From an uncultured Muribaculaceae bacterium (lineage in GTDB: Bacteria > Bacteroidota > Bacteroidia > Bacteroidales > Muribaculaceae), in contig CANQWS010000018.1 of the NCBI GenBank assembly GCA_947627615.1, positions 1 through 61,546 of the forward strand: a stretch of 61,546 bases of DNA, read 5' to 3'. This document shows positions 17,838-26,128 of the stretch, piece after piece. Positions within the stretch are counted from its first letter, which is position 1, and each line of letters starts with the position of its first letter. The translations under genes and the position numbers were made by a program. Below the pieces are notes generated by a model. That model ran no database searches, was not told where the DNA came from, and worked only from the letters and a program-made list of their open reading frames with translations.

Positions 17838-19427
17838 ATGATAAAACTCAAAACACTGTCGCTGATCATGCTCTCGGCCATCGCCCTGACCGCATGCGAG
17901 GACGACACCACCATTATAAACCCCGACCCCGGCCACCCCTCAACCCTCCCGGACGAAACCGCCGGAGCAACGGTGCTTTCAAGTCGTTATTCGCCAAATA
18001 GCGATTTAGTCTTTTTTAATATTGGCGAGTCGGGCAACTCAGGTCAGGAACAAACGATTAATGGTAGAAAAGATTATGTAAAAGTTCTTCTGTCCTCACC
18101 TTTTGACAAAGATGTTGTTCTTCGAATCGGAATGGCTCAGGAGTATATGTCCGATGCAGGTTATGCATCTGGCATAATATTAAAATTTAATAAAGAGCAT
18201 GGTTATAAAGTAACATTTCCATCTTATACAGACCTCACCGTTAATGGCGATACTTACACAACAGTAAAAATAAAAGCAGGAAGTTTAGAATCGGAAGAAG
18301 TAGAATTATGTTTTCTAAGAGATAATCTTAGTCTGGAATCCTATTTGTTCCCAATTCAGGTAACAGATCAAACCACCGGAGAATTATTATGTGAAACCAA
18401 TTATATTGTAACGCCGCAAAAAGAAAAAGCCGAAATTATTGGAAAGAAACCCTCGGTTTTCATCGGGTATATTGATACAGAGGTAATGAATCCTTTGATT
18501 ACGGATAAATTTACTTATGAACTTTCCAAGGATGACTTTCTTACAGGTGAACACATAATAATTTATTCCGGTCCTTTTTTTGATATTCTGAATGTCAGGA
18601 CTTCTCTTCTTAAAAATAAAGACGGCAACATATCAATCGAATTAACCCCCGATTTGGAATATGTACTAAAAAACAGAGCCAAATATATTGCACCGATGCA
18701 AAAAGAAGGTCTAAATGTTTGCCTTTGCATTAAAGGTGGAAATTCAGGAGTTGGTTTTTCAAATATGACAGATGGGCAGATTACCCAATTTTGTAATATT
18801 GCCAAAGTCTTGATTGATATGTATGGACTTGACGGCATAAATCTTTGGGATGAAGGTGCCGGTTATGACAAAGAAGGTGCAGCCCCCGTCAAAGCCGAAT
18901 CCTACGCCAAGCTCATAAAATCCATCAAAACCGCCATGCCTGACAAACTCCTGACTCTCGTCGACACCCGCGCGACAACGGAGGCTCTATGCGATGATGT
19001 TGAAGGTATTAGGGTAGGTGATTACATTGATTATGCCTGGAGCTCGCTTGAAGATTATATTGCCCCATACGAACCTGATGCAACCATAAGGCCACTTGCT
19101 AATGTTGAAGAAAGTAAATATGGAACTTTTTTCATGAGAGACCCTGCAATGTTTTCTGAAGAAGAAAGTATGATGCTTTTCGAAAATCCGGTATTTGGGC
19201 CCTATTTAAATATGATGAAATTTACCCCAATGAGCGGAACGGATGTCTTTGTAGTTTATGATATTCCATATATGGATTATGGAAAGGAAAATGTATGGGC
19301 CTTTGCATCACTTTTTGACCAATGTAAATATCCTATGCCTGAAGATTTCTCATATATGACATCCTATTCATACTCATATCCATTGTATATGAGTAGTACT
19401 TATTACGCATTCAAAAAAGATTGGTAA
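17838..19427 (+). CDS. DUF1735-GH18 protein, possible endo-beta-N-acetylglucosaminidase
   Basis: The 529-aa lipoprotein (lipobox ALTAC, Cys20) has a DUF1735-like N-terminal domain (about 45-190) and a GH18-type barrel (about 200-525). This layout is that of Bacteroides enzymes that cleave the chitobiose core of N-glycans. At the active-site strand it reads DGINLWDE (332-339). The terminal Glu339 is kept, but two positions of the DxxDxDxE consensus are Asn and Trp. Activity is thus uncertain. Base composition is odd: the ends near 17840-17980 and about 18870-18990 are GC-rich like the neighbours, while the rest is AT-rich, pointing to recombination. Confidence 0.75.
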   Translation: MIKLKTLSLIMLSAIALTACEDDTTIINPDPGHPSTLPDETAGATVLSSRYSPNSDLVFFNIGESGNSGQEQTINGRKDYVKVLLSSPFDKDVVLRIGMAQEYMSDAGYASGIILKFNKEHGYKVTFPSYTDLTVNGDTYTTVKIKAGSLESEEVELCFLRDNLSLESYLFPIQVTDQTTGELLCETNYIVTPQKEKAEIIGKKPSVFIGYIDTEVMNPLITDKFTYELSKDDFLTGEHIIIYSGPFFDILNVRTSLLKNKDGNISIELTPDLEYVLKNRAKYIAPMQKEGLNVCLCIKGGNSGVGFSNMTDGQITQFCNIAKVLIDMYGLDGINLWDEGAGYDKEGAAPVKAESYAKLIKSIKTAMPDKLLTLVDTRATTEALCDDVEGIRVGDYIDYAWSSLEDYIAPYEPDATIRPLANVEESKYGTFFMRDPAMFSEEESMMLFENPVFGPYLNMMKFTPMSGTDVFVVYDIPYMDYGKENVWAFASLFDQCKYPMPEDFSYMTSYSYSYPLYMSSTYYAFKKDW

Positions 19428-19603
19428 TGATTGAATAAATATTGGTTAACATTCCTTTGGTACAATTACCCAACCCCCGCAGGGGGGAGCCCCGGTCCCG
19501 CACCCCCGGTCCCGTACCGGCCCCGCCGCCGCTCCCCCCTGCATCTTTCCCCCCCCCTGATAAATAAGGTATTCTCAGCCTCGAAGAGGCGTGCAAATTG
19601 TAG

Positions 19604-19651
19604 CCCCATATCGGAAGCAGCCGAGAAACGAGGAGGCCTTCCGGTATGGGG
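19604..19651. repeat. Inverted repeat, 14-bp arms
   Basis: CCCCATATCGGAAG (19604-19617) pairs with CTTCCGGTATGGGG (19638-19651), with one G-T pair, around a 20-nt loop. The motif TAGCCCC followed by TATCGG also occurs in the next hairpin, so the two may belong to one repeat family. Confidence 0.65.
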
Positions 19652-19731
19652 TATGGCGGCGCAAAAATTCCCTGGCGTCGAAGACGTCGATTAATCCTCG
19701 CCCCCGTACACACCTAACACCCACCCACTTG

Positions 19732-19769
19732 GAGGCGTTTATAGCCCCTATCGGGGCTATAAACGCCTC
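19732..19769. repeat. Perfect 17-bp hairpin with TATC loop
   Basis: GAGGCGTTTATAGCCCC (19732-19748) is perfectly complementary to 19753-19769. No T-tract follows on either strand, so it is not a standard terminator. It resembles a REP-type palindromic unit. Confidence 0.75.
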
Positions 19770-19863
19770 ATCTCATCCGTCAGACTTAGCAGCCACTCCC
19801 TTCTTGCGCATAGTCATAGTTTGTACGGCACGTGAGGTGGTGAGGGAGGACGGTGAATGCGAA

Positions 19864-19904
19864 AGCAGGAGATAAACACCTGCGAGTAGTGTTTACCTCC
19901 TGTT
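19864..19904. repeat. Inverted repeat downstream of the barrel gene
   Basis: AGGAGATAAACAC (19867-19879) pairs with GTGTTTACCTCCT (19889-19901), with one wobble, and the stem extends about three pairs outward. It lies roughly 80 bp past the stop of the minus-strand barrel gene and could end that transcript, although the following T-run is weak. Confidence 0.55.
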
Positions 19905-19937
19905 CGATTTGGGAAGACGATTCGGAATTCAGTATGC

Positions 19938-19963
19938 GGAATGCGCAATTAGGAATGCGCAAT
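19938..19963. repeat. Tandem GGAATGCGCAAT repeat
   Basis: GGAATGCGCAAT occurs twice (19938-19949 and 19952-19963) at a 14-bp period, within a longer run of related ATGC-type words up to about 19977. Its role is unknown. Confidence 0.6.
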
Positions 19964-19984
19964 GCATAATGCAAAATGGGGGGA

Positions 19985-20701
19985 TCAGAAGATTTTGCCG
20001 GAGATGCGGAAGGTGAGGGTGGGGTAGACTTTCAGGTATTTGATTACGTCCTGGAAGTCGTTTGAGGCTTCGTTTTCGAGCAGGTCGGTCACTTCGCCGG
20101 TCTCGGAGTAGACTTTGGGCTTGCCCTGGAACTGGGCGCCGAGTTCCACGTTGAAGTTGATGCGGTGCTTGGGTATGGATTTGCCCCAGCCTATGCCGAG
20201 GTAGGGGCGGAACGACGATACTTTCAGTCCGCCGCGCACGTTACCGTCTTTGTCAACCGGAATGTTGTAGTCGCCGATTTCCACGAGTCCGCCATAGTTT
20301 TCCATCGCGTCGCTGTGGCCCGATATCTTTATCAGTTTGTTGCCGCCGAAGTAGGCGCCGGCTGCCACGAAAAATGAGCCTTTGGGGAAGGGGTAGATGT
20401 TGAAAATCATAGAACCCTGAACTCGTCCGAGGTCGCTGTCAACGTCGATGGTCTCGTTGATTTCCTGACCGGTTGCGGGATGGGCGTAATAGGCGTCGAC
20501 ATCAGTGGAGAATGTTATGCCGGGCATAATGGCTATGCCTCCGCGCACTGTCACCCATCGGGTGATGGGGGTCGAGGCTTCGATGCTGATACCGGTGGTG
20601 CCGATTCCTACGCCGGCTCCGAGGTGGTTGAACACATTGTCGATGGCTGATGCGCCGAGAGCCGTCAGAATCATGAGCGCTGAAATCAAGTATTTTTTCA
20701 T
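19985..20701 (-). CDS. Outer-membrane beta-barrel protein, unknown role
   Basis: The 238-aa protein has a clear signal peptide (MKKYLISALMILTALGASA). Alternating amphipathic strands rich in Gly and aromatics follow (GAGVGIGTTGISIEAST, FRPYLGIGWGKSI, FNVELGAQFQG), and the end PTLTFRISGKIF carries the C-terminal Phe of barrels. It looks like an 8-12-strand outer-membrane protein, but the ligand is unknown. It is probably monocistronic, with a promoter at 20745-20775. Confidence 0.75.
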   Translation of the reverse strand: MKKYLISALMILTALGASAIDNVFNHLGAGVGIGTTGISIEASTPITRWVTVRGGIAIMPGITFSTDVDAYYAHPATGQEINETIDVDSDLGRVQGSMIFNIYPFPKGSFFVAAGAYFGGNKLIKISGHSDAMENYGGLVEIGDYNIPVDKDGNVRGGLKVSSFRPYLGIGWGKSIPKHRINFNVELGAQFQGKPKVYSETGEVTDLLENEASNDFQDVIKYLKVYPTLTFRISGKIF

Positions 20702-20744
20702 TGTGTCTGTGATGAATTGGTTTAAAGAACAGAATTGATGGCTG

Positions 20745-20775
20745 CAAAATTAACATCCGTTTAGAAACTTTGCAA
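20745..20775 (-). promoter_or_regulatory. Promoter of the outer-membrane barrel gene
   Basis: On the minus strand TTGC, a 19-nt spacer and TAATTTTG (20745-20752) fit the Bacteroidota promoter. The ATG is about 45 bp downstream. Confidence 0.6.
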
Positions 20776-20866
20776 GCATTCCCGGTTTCAATCCGGTTAC
20801 AATGTGACGAGGACCACAATCCGGCGGAATGTGGTCCTCGTGGCGAATATGAGTTGGAGATGGTGG

Positions 20867-22624
20867 TCAGCGTGCCGACAGGGTGTCTATGGCACGTGTC
20901 AGGTCATTGACCACGCGTGATGTGGGATACCATGGATTCATGGCGCCTGAGCGTATCGGCTCGAGGGTCTGCTCAAGAAGCAGGAGGCCTTCGAGGTCAT
21001 TGGCGGCTTTCATTTCCTGACGCAGCAGGCGGATTTTTTCGCTGAGCTGCACTCCTTCAAGCATGCGTTCGTAACGTATGGAAGAGCGTCCGTCGGGGTA
21101 CACGAAATATGTGTCGCCGGGGGCGAACATGCGGAAGCGCGTGTCGGTCATGGGGGTGTCGTTCCAGTTGGAGAATGACCAGTGGAGATAGCCGTCATGG
21201 CCCGTGGCTGTGGCATAGACGGGCAGGTAGGCTCCGTCGGCCGGTTCGGAGTTGGAGAACTGGCTCGGCGCGGGAGTGGCGCAGCAGGTGTACATAAGCG
21301 AGATGAATCCGCGGTCATGGCGCCGTTTCAGCACGTCGGCCGGGAAGAAATCGCCTTTGATGAGCGTGTAGCTTTCAAGCGAGTCCACAAGCTCGGGATG
21401 GTATGAGCCGGCAAGCGACATCTTTATGTCGGGCACTGCGTTGTGGGCCACGCGGTAGGCTTCGAGCATCTGAGGCAGTCCGCGCTCGTCCATCACTATC
21501 ATTGATTTCTCATACCATCCTTTTTCTTTCAGATGGCGGGTGAAATCCTTCAGGAACGAGGTCCACAGCTCTTCATACTGCGGCGAGGGGATGGGGGCCT
21601 CAAGGAATTTATATTCGCCGGTGGGTTCGTCGAGATAGCGGAACTTCAGCTCCCAGGGGACCATGGTGAAGCAGGAGATATTCTCGTCGATGCCGTTCTT
21701 AGCCATGAAATCAACGTAGCGGTCAAATATGGTGTAGTCATAGCTCCATGAGCCGTCGGCGTGGCGTGTGGTGCTCACCATCGGCTCGAACTTGTCATGG
21801 CTCTGTTCGCCCCAGGGTTCGTAGAACAGAATGGTGCTCACTGTTTTCTGGCCGGCGCGGGCAAGCATTTCGGCGTAGGGCTTCAGCAGTTCCAGATGCT
21901 CCTTGCTCCACGGCTCCACATTGTAGTAGCGCGAAATGGCGTAGGGCTGCTGCCACATATCGAGATAGAATTCGTAGTCCTTGGGCTGTGGGAGAGCGCG
22001 GTCGGTCACATTGACATCGAGTTTGAGCTGACCAACGGTTTTCTTGCCGCCGTCGGCGAGCAGTGACAGGGTGGCGGTGTAGGTACCGGGCTTCATGTCG
22101 TGCGGAATCTCCACGGAGCACCATACGGGGCGCACCGTGCGCGGAGTCATCTCCACGGTGGCATCGGGCAGGTCAATCATGTCGGCCACGGTATATGTGG
22201 GCAGACCCGGGTCGGGATAGCCGCACTTGTTATAGGCCGTCGTGGTCACGTAGCGCATGAAGGCCGCATAGCTGTCAGGGGCCGTTACCTTGCGGCCGCG
22301 GCTGTCACGGAACTCCGAGAGGCGCACCTGCAGGGGGCCGGTCTTCTCGGTGGCGGTTATGAGCGCTTCGAGGCCTATACGCTCGCCGCGCCATGCGTTG
22401 ACGGTGGTGTCGGCTTTGTCGAGAGCCGGCGGAGCGGCCATCTGGCGGTAGTGGATATCTTTGGAAGCCCAGTTGAATGTAACGGGAGCCTTTACATCGG
22501 CCCAACCCTTGGTGTCGACGGTTGCGGTATCAGTCGGCTCAACATAAGGAGTCTTGAAATCATCGGCCAGCGCGGAGGCGGCTGCAACGGCCAGCGCGCT
22601 CAGGCAGATAAGGCGTCTAATCAT
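20867..22624 (-). CDS. DUF4091 / GH123-like glycoside hydrolase
   Basis: This is a predicted secreted glycosidase (585 aa). GH123 enzymes remove beta-linked N-acetylgalactosamine from glycolipids and glycans by substrate-assisted catalysis. The signal peptide is about 1-20. An N-terminal beta-sandwich (about 40-210) precedes the barrel domain (about 215-530). The adjacent acids in VMDERGLPQM (D379, E380) fit the Asp-Glu pair used by GH123, and the end matches DUF4091. The substrate is inference. It is not in the SusCD operon but may act on the same host-type glycans. Confidence 0.82.
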   Translation of the reverse strand: MIRRLICLSALAVAAASALADDFKTPYVEPTDTATVDTKGWADVKAPVTFNWASKDIHYRQMAAPPALDKADTTVNAWRGERIGLEALITATEKTGPLQVRLSEFRDSRGRKVTAPDSYAAFMRYVTTTAYNKCGYPDPGLPTYTVADMIDLPDATVEMTPRTVRPVWCSVEIPHDMKPGTYTATLSLLADGGKKTVGQLKLDVNVTDRALPQPKDYEFYLDMWQQPYAISRYYNVEPWSKEHLELLKPYAEMLARAGQKTVSTILFYEPWGEQSHDKFEPMVSTTRHADGSWSYDYTIFDRYVDFMAKNGIDENISCFTMVPWELKFRYLDEPTGEYKFLEAPIPSPQYEELWTSFLKDFTRHLKEKGWYEKSMIVMDERGLPQMLEAYRVAHNAVPDIKMSLAGSYHPELVDSLESYTLIKGDFFPADVLKRRHDRGFISLMYTCCATPAPSQFSNSEPADGAYLPVYATATGHDGYLHWSFSNWNDTPMTDTRFRMFAPGDTYFVYPDGRSSIRYERMLEGVQLSEKIRLLRQEMKAANDLEGLLLLEQTLEPIRSGAMNPWYPTSRVVNDLTRAIDTLSAR

Positions 22625-22665
22625 GGTTATAAGTCAATTATAAGGGTTAATGAATTGAAATTATG

Positions 22666-22673
22666 CAAAGTTA
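22666..22673 (-). promoter_or_regulatory. -7 element for the GH123-like gene
   Basis: TAACTTTG on the minus strand matches TAnnTTTG and lies about 42 bp before the ATG. No clear -33 box is seen. Confidence 0.5.
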
Positions 22674-22778
22674 AATGATTGCGGGCAGATATGTGGCCCC
22701 TTCGTGGTTTAATAATGTTAAAACCAGCCATAACGGGGACAAATAGTCCGGCAGGAAAAATGAGCCTGACGGAAAAAG

Positions 22779-22809
22779 TTGGTTTTTGAAATATATTTGT
22801 GTATTTTTG
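22779..22809 (+). promoter_or_regulatory. Promoter of dtd operon
   Basis: TTGG (22779-22782), a 19-nt spacer and TATTTTTG (22802-22809) give a good match. A second -7-like word, TATATTTG, sits ten bases upstream (22792-22799). The ATG at 22834 leaves an 18-nt leader or less. Confidence 0.65.
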
Positions 22810-22833
22810 TGGTTACAAACATATTCTGAAAAA

Positions 22834-23286
22834 ATGAGGATTGTTGTTCAGCGTGTGAAGCGCGCATCGGTAACTGTTGACGGACTGACAGTCAGTGATA
22901 TCGGCCCGGGACTGCTTGTGCTTGTCGGCGTGGAGAACGGCGATGCGGAAGCCGATGCCCGCTGGCTTGCTGACAAGACCGTGGCTCTGCGCATATTCCC
23001 TGACGGGGCGGGAGTAATGAACCGGTCGGTAACCGATGCCGGCGGCGATGTGCTTGCCGTCAGCCAGTTCACCCTGACGGCCTCGACCCGCAAGGGTAAC
23101 CGTCCGAGTTATATCCGGGCGGCCGGCCATGAGCTTGCCTCGGCTCTCTATGACCGGTATTGCGAAATGGTTTCCGAACGCACCGGCCGCCCTGTGGGCA
23201 AAGGCGTGTTCGGCGCCGACATGGCCGTGGAGCTCGTCAATGACGGCCCGGTCACAATAATTATTGACTCCCGGCTTCGTGAATGA
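22834..23286 (+). CDS. dtd: D-aminoacyl-tRNA deacylase
   Basis: It hydrolyses D-amino acids, and Gly mischarged on tRNA-Ala, from tRNA. The 150-aa protein begins [13 protein letters not shown], the standard N-terminus, so ATG 22834 is chosen over an in-frame ATG 48 bases upstream that lies in the promoter. The family motifs VSQFTL and NDGPVTI are present, and the length is exactly typical. It heads a plus-strand operon; the next ATG follows its stop by one base. Confidence 0.95.
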   Translation: MRIVVQRVKRASVTVDGLTVSDIGPGLLVLVGVENGDAEADARWLADKTVALRIFPDGAGVMNRSVTDAGGDVLAVSQFTLTASTRKGNRPSYIRAAGHELASALYDRYCEMVSERTGRPVGKGVFGADMAVELVNDGPVTIIIDSRLRE

Positions 23287-23287
23287 T

Positions 23288-23662
23288 ATGGAACGTGAAA
23301 ATCTTACTATAAAAGGCCTGCAGCAGATGGTGGACCAATGGATATCGACCGTTGGCTGCGGCTATTTCTCACCGCTGACCAACATGGCCATACTCGCCGA
23401 GGAAACCGGGGAGGTGGCCCGCATAATGGCCCGCGAATACGGCGAGCAGTCATGGCGCGAAGGCGCGCCGCGGCCGGAACTGGCCGATGAACTGGCCGAC
23501 ATGCTGTGGGTCATAACGGCCATAGCCAACCAGACGGGCGTGGATCTGAACGAAGCCGTGGCCCGGAATGTTGAAAAGAAGACGCGGCGCGATGCAGCAC
23601 GCCACGCCGCAAATCCAAAACTCAGCAATCATAACCATAAAAACATAAAAAACGATGACTGA
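23288..23662 (+). CDS. MazG-like nucleotide pyrophosphohydrolase
   Basis: This small all-helical NTP/dNTP pyrophosphohydrolase (124 aa) probably cleans non-canonical nucleotides. The metal-binding signature EETGEVAR (around residue 37) and ELADELADMLWVITAIAN (around 69-86) match the EExxE...ExxD pattern of the family. The start is taken at ATG 23288, just after the dtd stop. The gene overlaps deoC by 8 bp. Placement between dtd and deoC suggests a nucleotide and tRNA housekeeping operon. Confidence 0.88.
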   Translation: MERENLTIKGLQQMVDQWISTVGCGYFSPLTNMAILAEETGEVARIMAREYGEQSWREGAPRPELADELADMLWVITAIANQTGVDLNEAVARNVEKKTRRDAARHAANPKLSNHNHKNIKNDD

Positions 23663-24539
23663 CAAGTATCATGAACAGGTGGCCAAGAGCCGCGTGACGA
23701 CCGACGACAATTTCGTCAAGGCCGAAGTTGAACGCATATTATCCGAGAAGATGGAGGCCAACCGCACTCCGGAGGTGCTCAAGCTGCTGTTCAACTGCAT
23801 AGACCTCACAACCCTCAACGCTACAGACTCGCCCCAGTCAGTGGCCCGATTCACCGAGCGTGTCAACGATTTTGAGGAAGAGCACCCCGACCTGCCGCCG
23901 GTGGCCGCCATCTGCGTCTATCCCTGCTTCTCGCCCGTTGTGCGCACGGTGCTTGACGTGAGTGAGGTCAACATTGCCTGCGTTTCCGGCGGATTCCCCT
24001 CGTCGCAGACATTCCCCGAGGTGAAGGTAGCCGAGACGGCACTGGCCGTTGAAGGCGGAGCCGACGAGATTGACATAGTGCTCAATCTGGGCAATTTCCT
24101 TGACGGCGACTGGGAGGAAGTATGTGACGAGATTTCGGAACTGAAGCATTCATGCCGCGACGCGCATCTGAAGGTCATTCTCGAGACCGGAGCGCTCAAG
24201 ACGGCCGAGAACATCCGTGCGGCATCGGTGCTCGCCATGTACTCCGGCGCCGATTTCATCAAGACTTCCACCGGCAAGGGCTATCCCGGCGCCTCGCTGG
24301 AAGCTGCCTACGTGATGTGCCAGTGCATAAAGGAATATTACGAGCAGACCGGCAACAAGGTGGGCTTCAAACCAGCCGGCGGTGTATCGACCACCGACGA
24401 GGCTCTCGGCTACTACACCATAGTCAAGGAAGTGCTTGGCGAGGAATGGCTTGACAACGAGTTCTTCCGCATAGGAGCAAGCCGTCTGGCCAACAATCTG
24501 CTGTCGGACATCCTCGGCGAGGAAACCAAATTTTTCTGA
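23655..24539 (+). CDS. deoC: Deoxyribose-phosphate aldolase
   Basis: It cleaves 2-deoxyribose-5-phosphate to glyceraldehyde-3-phosphate and acetaldehyde in deoxynucleoside breakdown. The Schiff-base lysine is K203 in DFIKTSTGKG, and the second active-site lysine is K239 in VGFKPAGG. The TIM barrel is complete. At 294 aa it is of the longer type found in Bacteroidales, with an N-terminal extension of about 40 residues. Its ATG overlaps the end of the mazG-like gene. Confidence 0.95.
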   Translation: MTDKYHEQVAKSRVTTDDNFVKAEVERILSEKMEANRTPEVLKLLFNCIDLTTLNATDSPQSVARFTERVNDFEEEHPDLPPVAAICVYPCFSPVVRTVLDVSEVNIACVSGGFPSSQTFPEVKVAETALAVEGGADEIDIVLNLGNFLDGDWEEVCDEISELKHSCRDAHLKVILETGALKTAENIRAASVLAMYSGADFIKTSTGKGYPGASLEAAYVMCQCIKEYYEQTGNKVGFKPAGGVSTTDEALGYYTIVKEVLGEEWLDNEFFRIGASRLANNLLSDILGEETKFF

Positions 24540-24563
24540 CAAATTGAACTGAAACAAGATACA

Positions 24564-25205
24564 ATGAATTATTGGGTAGTCATAGACCGCCGTAAATTCG
24601 GACCGCTCACGCTGGAAGAAGCGCGTAACATGCCTCTGAAAGAGGATACCTACGTGTGGCGAAGCGGCCTGCCGGCATGGGTGCGCGCCCGGGAGCTGGC
24701 CGAACTGGCCGACCTGTTCGTAACCGCAGCACCCGCTCCGGCCGAGGACGCCGAAACCACGGTGACCCTTTCCGAAACCGCTTCCGTTTCAGAGCCTGAC
24801 GTGGTGGTTACGGAAACCGTTACGGACACGGAAGAGCCCGACGGCCGGAAAGAGTCAGAGTCCGAGGTGACGGTTACCGTTGCCGGACCGGAGAAGCCCG
24901 TAAAGCCCATGCCGGTTCCTCCGCCCCCGCCTCCCGCTCCGCCGGTGATGTCGCCTTACATGAGGCCGCAATCGGCCATCCCGCCTAAACCTCCCACATA
25001 TCTGGGCTGGAGCATCGCTTCGATTCTGCTCTGCTGTGTGGTGACCGGCGTCATATCGGTGATTTATGCGTCGAAAGTCACTGGCTATTATGAGTCAGGA
25101 CGCTACGAAGACGCTGTCAAGGCTTCGGAAAAGGCCGAGATGTGGCTCATAATAGGCATCACGGTGGGAATAGTTCTCATTCCTTTTGAAATGCTGCTGT
25201 TATGA
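24564..25205 (+). CDS. GYF-domain and CD225-like membrane protein
   Basis: The function is unknown. The 213-aa protein has a GYF_2-type domain (about 1-55; YWVVIDRRKFGPLTLEEA, WRSGLPAWVRA). A long acidic Val/Thr/Glu linker and a Pro-rich hinge (about 112-130) follow. The C-terminal CD225/dispanin-like part has two membrane segments (about 151-172 and 194-213) flanking KVTGYYESGRYEDAVKASEKA. Proteins of this plan are common in Bacteroidota. The gene overlaps the DUF2752 gene by ATGA, so the two are likely co-produced in the inner membrane. Confidence 0.82.
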   Translation: MNYWVVIDRRKFGPLTLEEARNMPLKEDTYVWRSGLPAWVRARELAELADLFVTAAPAPAEDAETTVTLSETASVSEPDVVVTETVTDTEEPDGRKESESEVTVTVAGPEKPVKPMPVPPPPPPAPPVMSPYMRPQSAIPPKPPTYLGWSIASILLCCVVTGVISVIYASKVTGYYESGRYEDAVKASEKAEMWLIIGITVGIVLIPFEMLLL

Positions 25206-25591
25206 AGCCCGGTTCGCGCCGGCGCCTGATGATATTCTCTATAGTGGCCGCCTTTCTGGCGGTCGCTATATTAGTCTATTGGCTGTTTGATCCGTCGGAG
25301 AACTTTTTCCCCAAGTGTCCGGTCTATGCCCTGACCGGAATCCAGTGTCCCGGATGCGGGGCGCAGCGGGCCATCCATGCGCTCCTTCACGGAGACATAG
25401 CAGGTGCGTGGCACTACAATGCCATGCTGCTGTTGGTCGTTCCCATGCTTGTGATCATATTTGCGGCCGAGTTCCTCCGGGAACGTTACCCCCGGTACCA
25501 TGCCGCTGTCACCTCCATGACCCTGACGTGGGTGCTGCTGGCTCTGCTGGCGGTGTGGATGGTGGTGAGAAATGTCTGGGGCAACTGTTGA
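25202..25591 (+). CDS. DUF2752 membrane protein
   Basis: The function is unknown. This 129-aa protein has three membrane segments. The family signature CPVYALTGIQCPGCGAQRAI lies at about 38-57, with a Cys-rich CPGCG turn followed by RAIHALLHGD. It overlaps the CD225-like gene by four bases, a pairing that recurs in Bacteroidota. Its TGA directly abuts the TTA stop of the converging gene with no intergenic base. Confidence 0.88.
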   Translation: MKPGSRRRLMIFSIVAAFLAVAILVYWLFDPSENFFPKCPVYALTGIQCPGCGAQRAIHALLHGDIAGAWHYNAMLLLVVPMLVIIFAAEFLRERYPRYHAAVTSMTLTWVLLALLAVWMVVRNVWGNC

Positions 25592-26128
25592 TTACTTGAA
25601 TCTTACGGTCATTGCCAGCTCGCCGTTGACGGTGGCCGTGACATTTCTGTCAGGCTCGGCTTTCGTCGCGCAGAGTCCCGGGGCGGGCAGAAGTATTATG
25701 TCGCCGGTCTTGAGGGTGGTGTGCCGGCTCGCCGAGACAACGGCGGCGGTTGCTGCTTCCGCAACGGAAATCGTGCAGGTCCCGTGCGGCTCGAATGTTA
25801 TCGCGGTCTCTTCTCCGGGTATATCCGCCCAGTTGCCTATGGTGAGAGCGTAATCTATTATGGAAGCGATGTCGGTGACCACATTGCCGGCAGCGTCGGA
25901 CGGCAGAAGGCGCACGGCAGGAGTGAAGGCATCGAAATATCTGTCGGCGAATTTAGGCCCGATGCTTTTGCCCAGACGTGAAATCCTTATGGCTATCCGG
26001 GGCTCCGCCAGCCACGATACGGCCTCGCGGCAGTCAGGAATGAACGTGGGACGGCCCGGCAGCGTCAGGGCCGAATCGGCTATCAGTTCAAAGTATGTGA
26101 GCTCGGGATTTACCGCAATTATTTTCAT
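25592..26128 (-). CDS. Degenerate fumarylacetoacetate-hydrolase-fold protein
   Basis: The 178-aa protein aligns by eye with the FAH-family protein often found beside rex in Bacteroides (MKIIAV start, LIADSALT, FIPDCREAVSW, FADRYFDAFTP, TLKTGDIILLPAPG). The acidic metal ligands expected in the DyExEL segment are not there (it reads VSWLAEPRIAIRIS), and the central substrate region is shortened. A catalytic role is therefore doubtful. ATG 26128 overlaps the rex stop. An upstream in-frame ATG inside rex is rejected as the start. Confidence 0.65.
   Translation of the reverse strand: MKIIAVNPELTYFELIADSALTLPGRPTFIPDCREAVSWLAEPRIAIRISRLGKSIGPKFADRYFDAFTPAVRLLPSDAAGNVVTDIASIIDYALTIGNWADIPGEETAITFEPHGTCTISVAEAATAAVVSASRHTTLKTGDIILLPAPGLCATKAEPDRNVTATVNGELAMTVRFK

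Larger units (their letters stand above)
19428..19984. other. Hairpin-rich spacer without a gene
   Basis: I see no credible gene in these 557 bp. They hold a C/G-rich block (19474-19560) with a CCCCC-GCA-GGGGG hairpin, three long inverted repeats listed separately, and a short direct repeat next to the minus-strand gene. The compound nature suggests remnants of small mobile or REP-like elements. Confidence 0.6.

Noticed and set aside
19539-19560. CRISPR or satellite array in the C-rich spacer
   Set aside because: The repeats there are short, irregular and unspaced; no direct-repeat and spacer pattern exists anywhere in the window.
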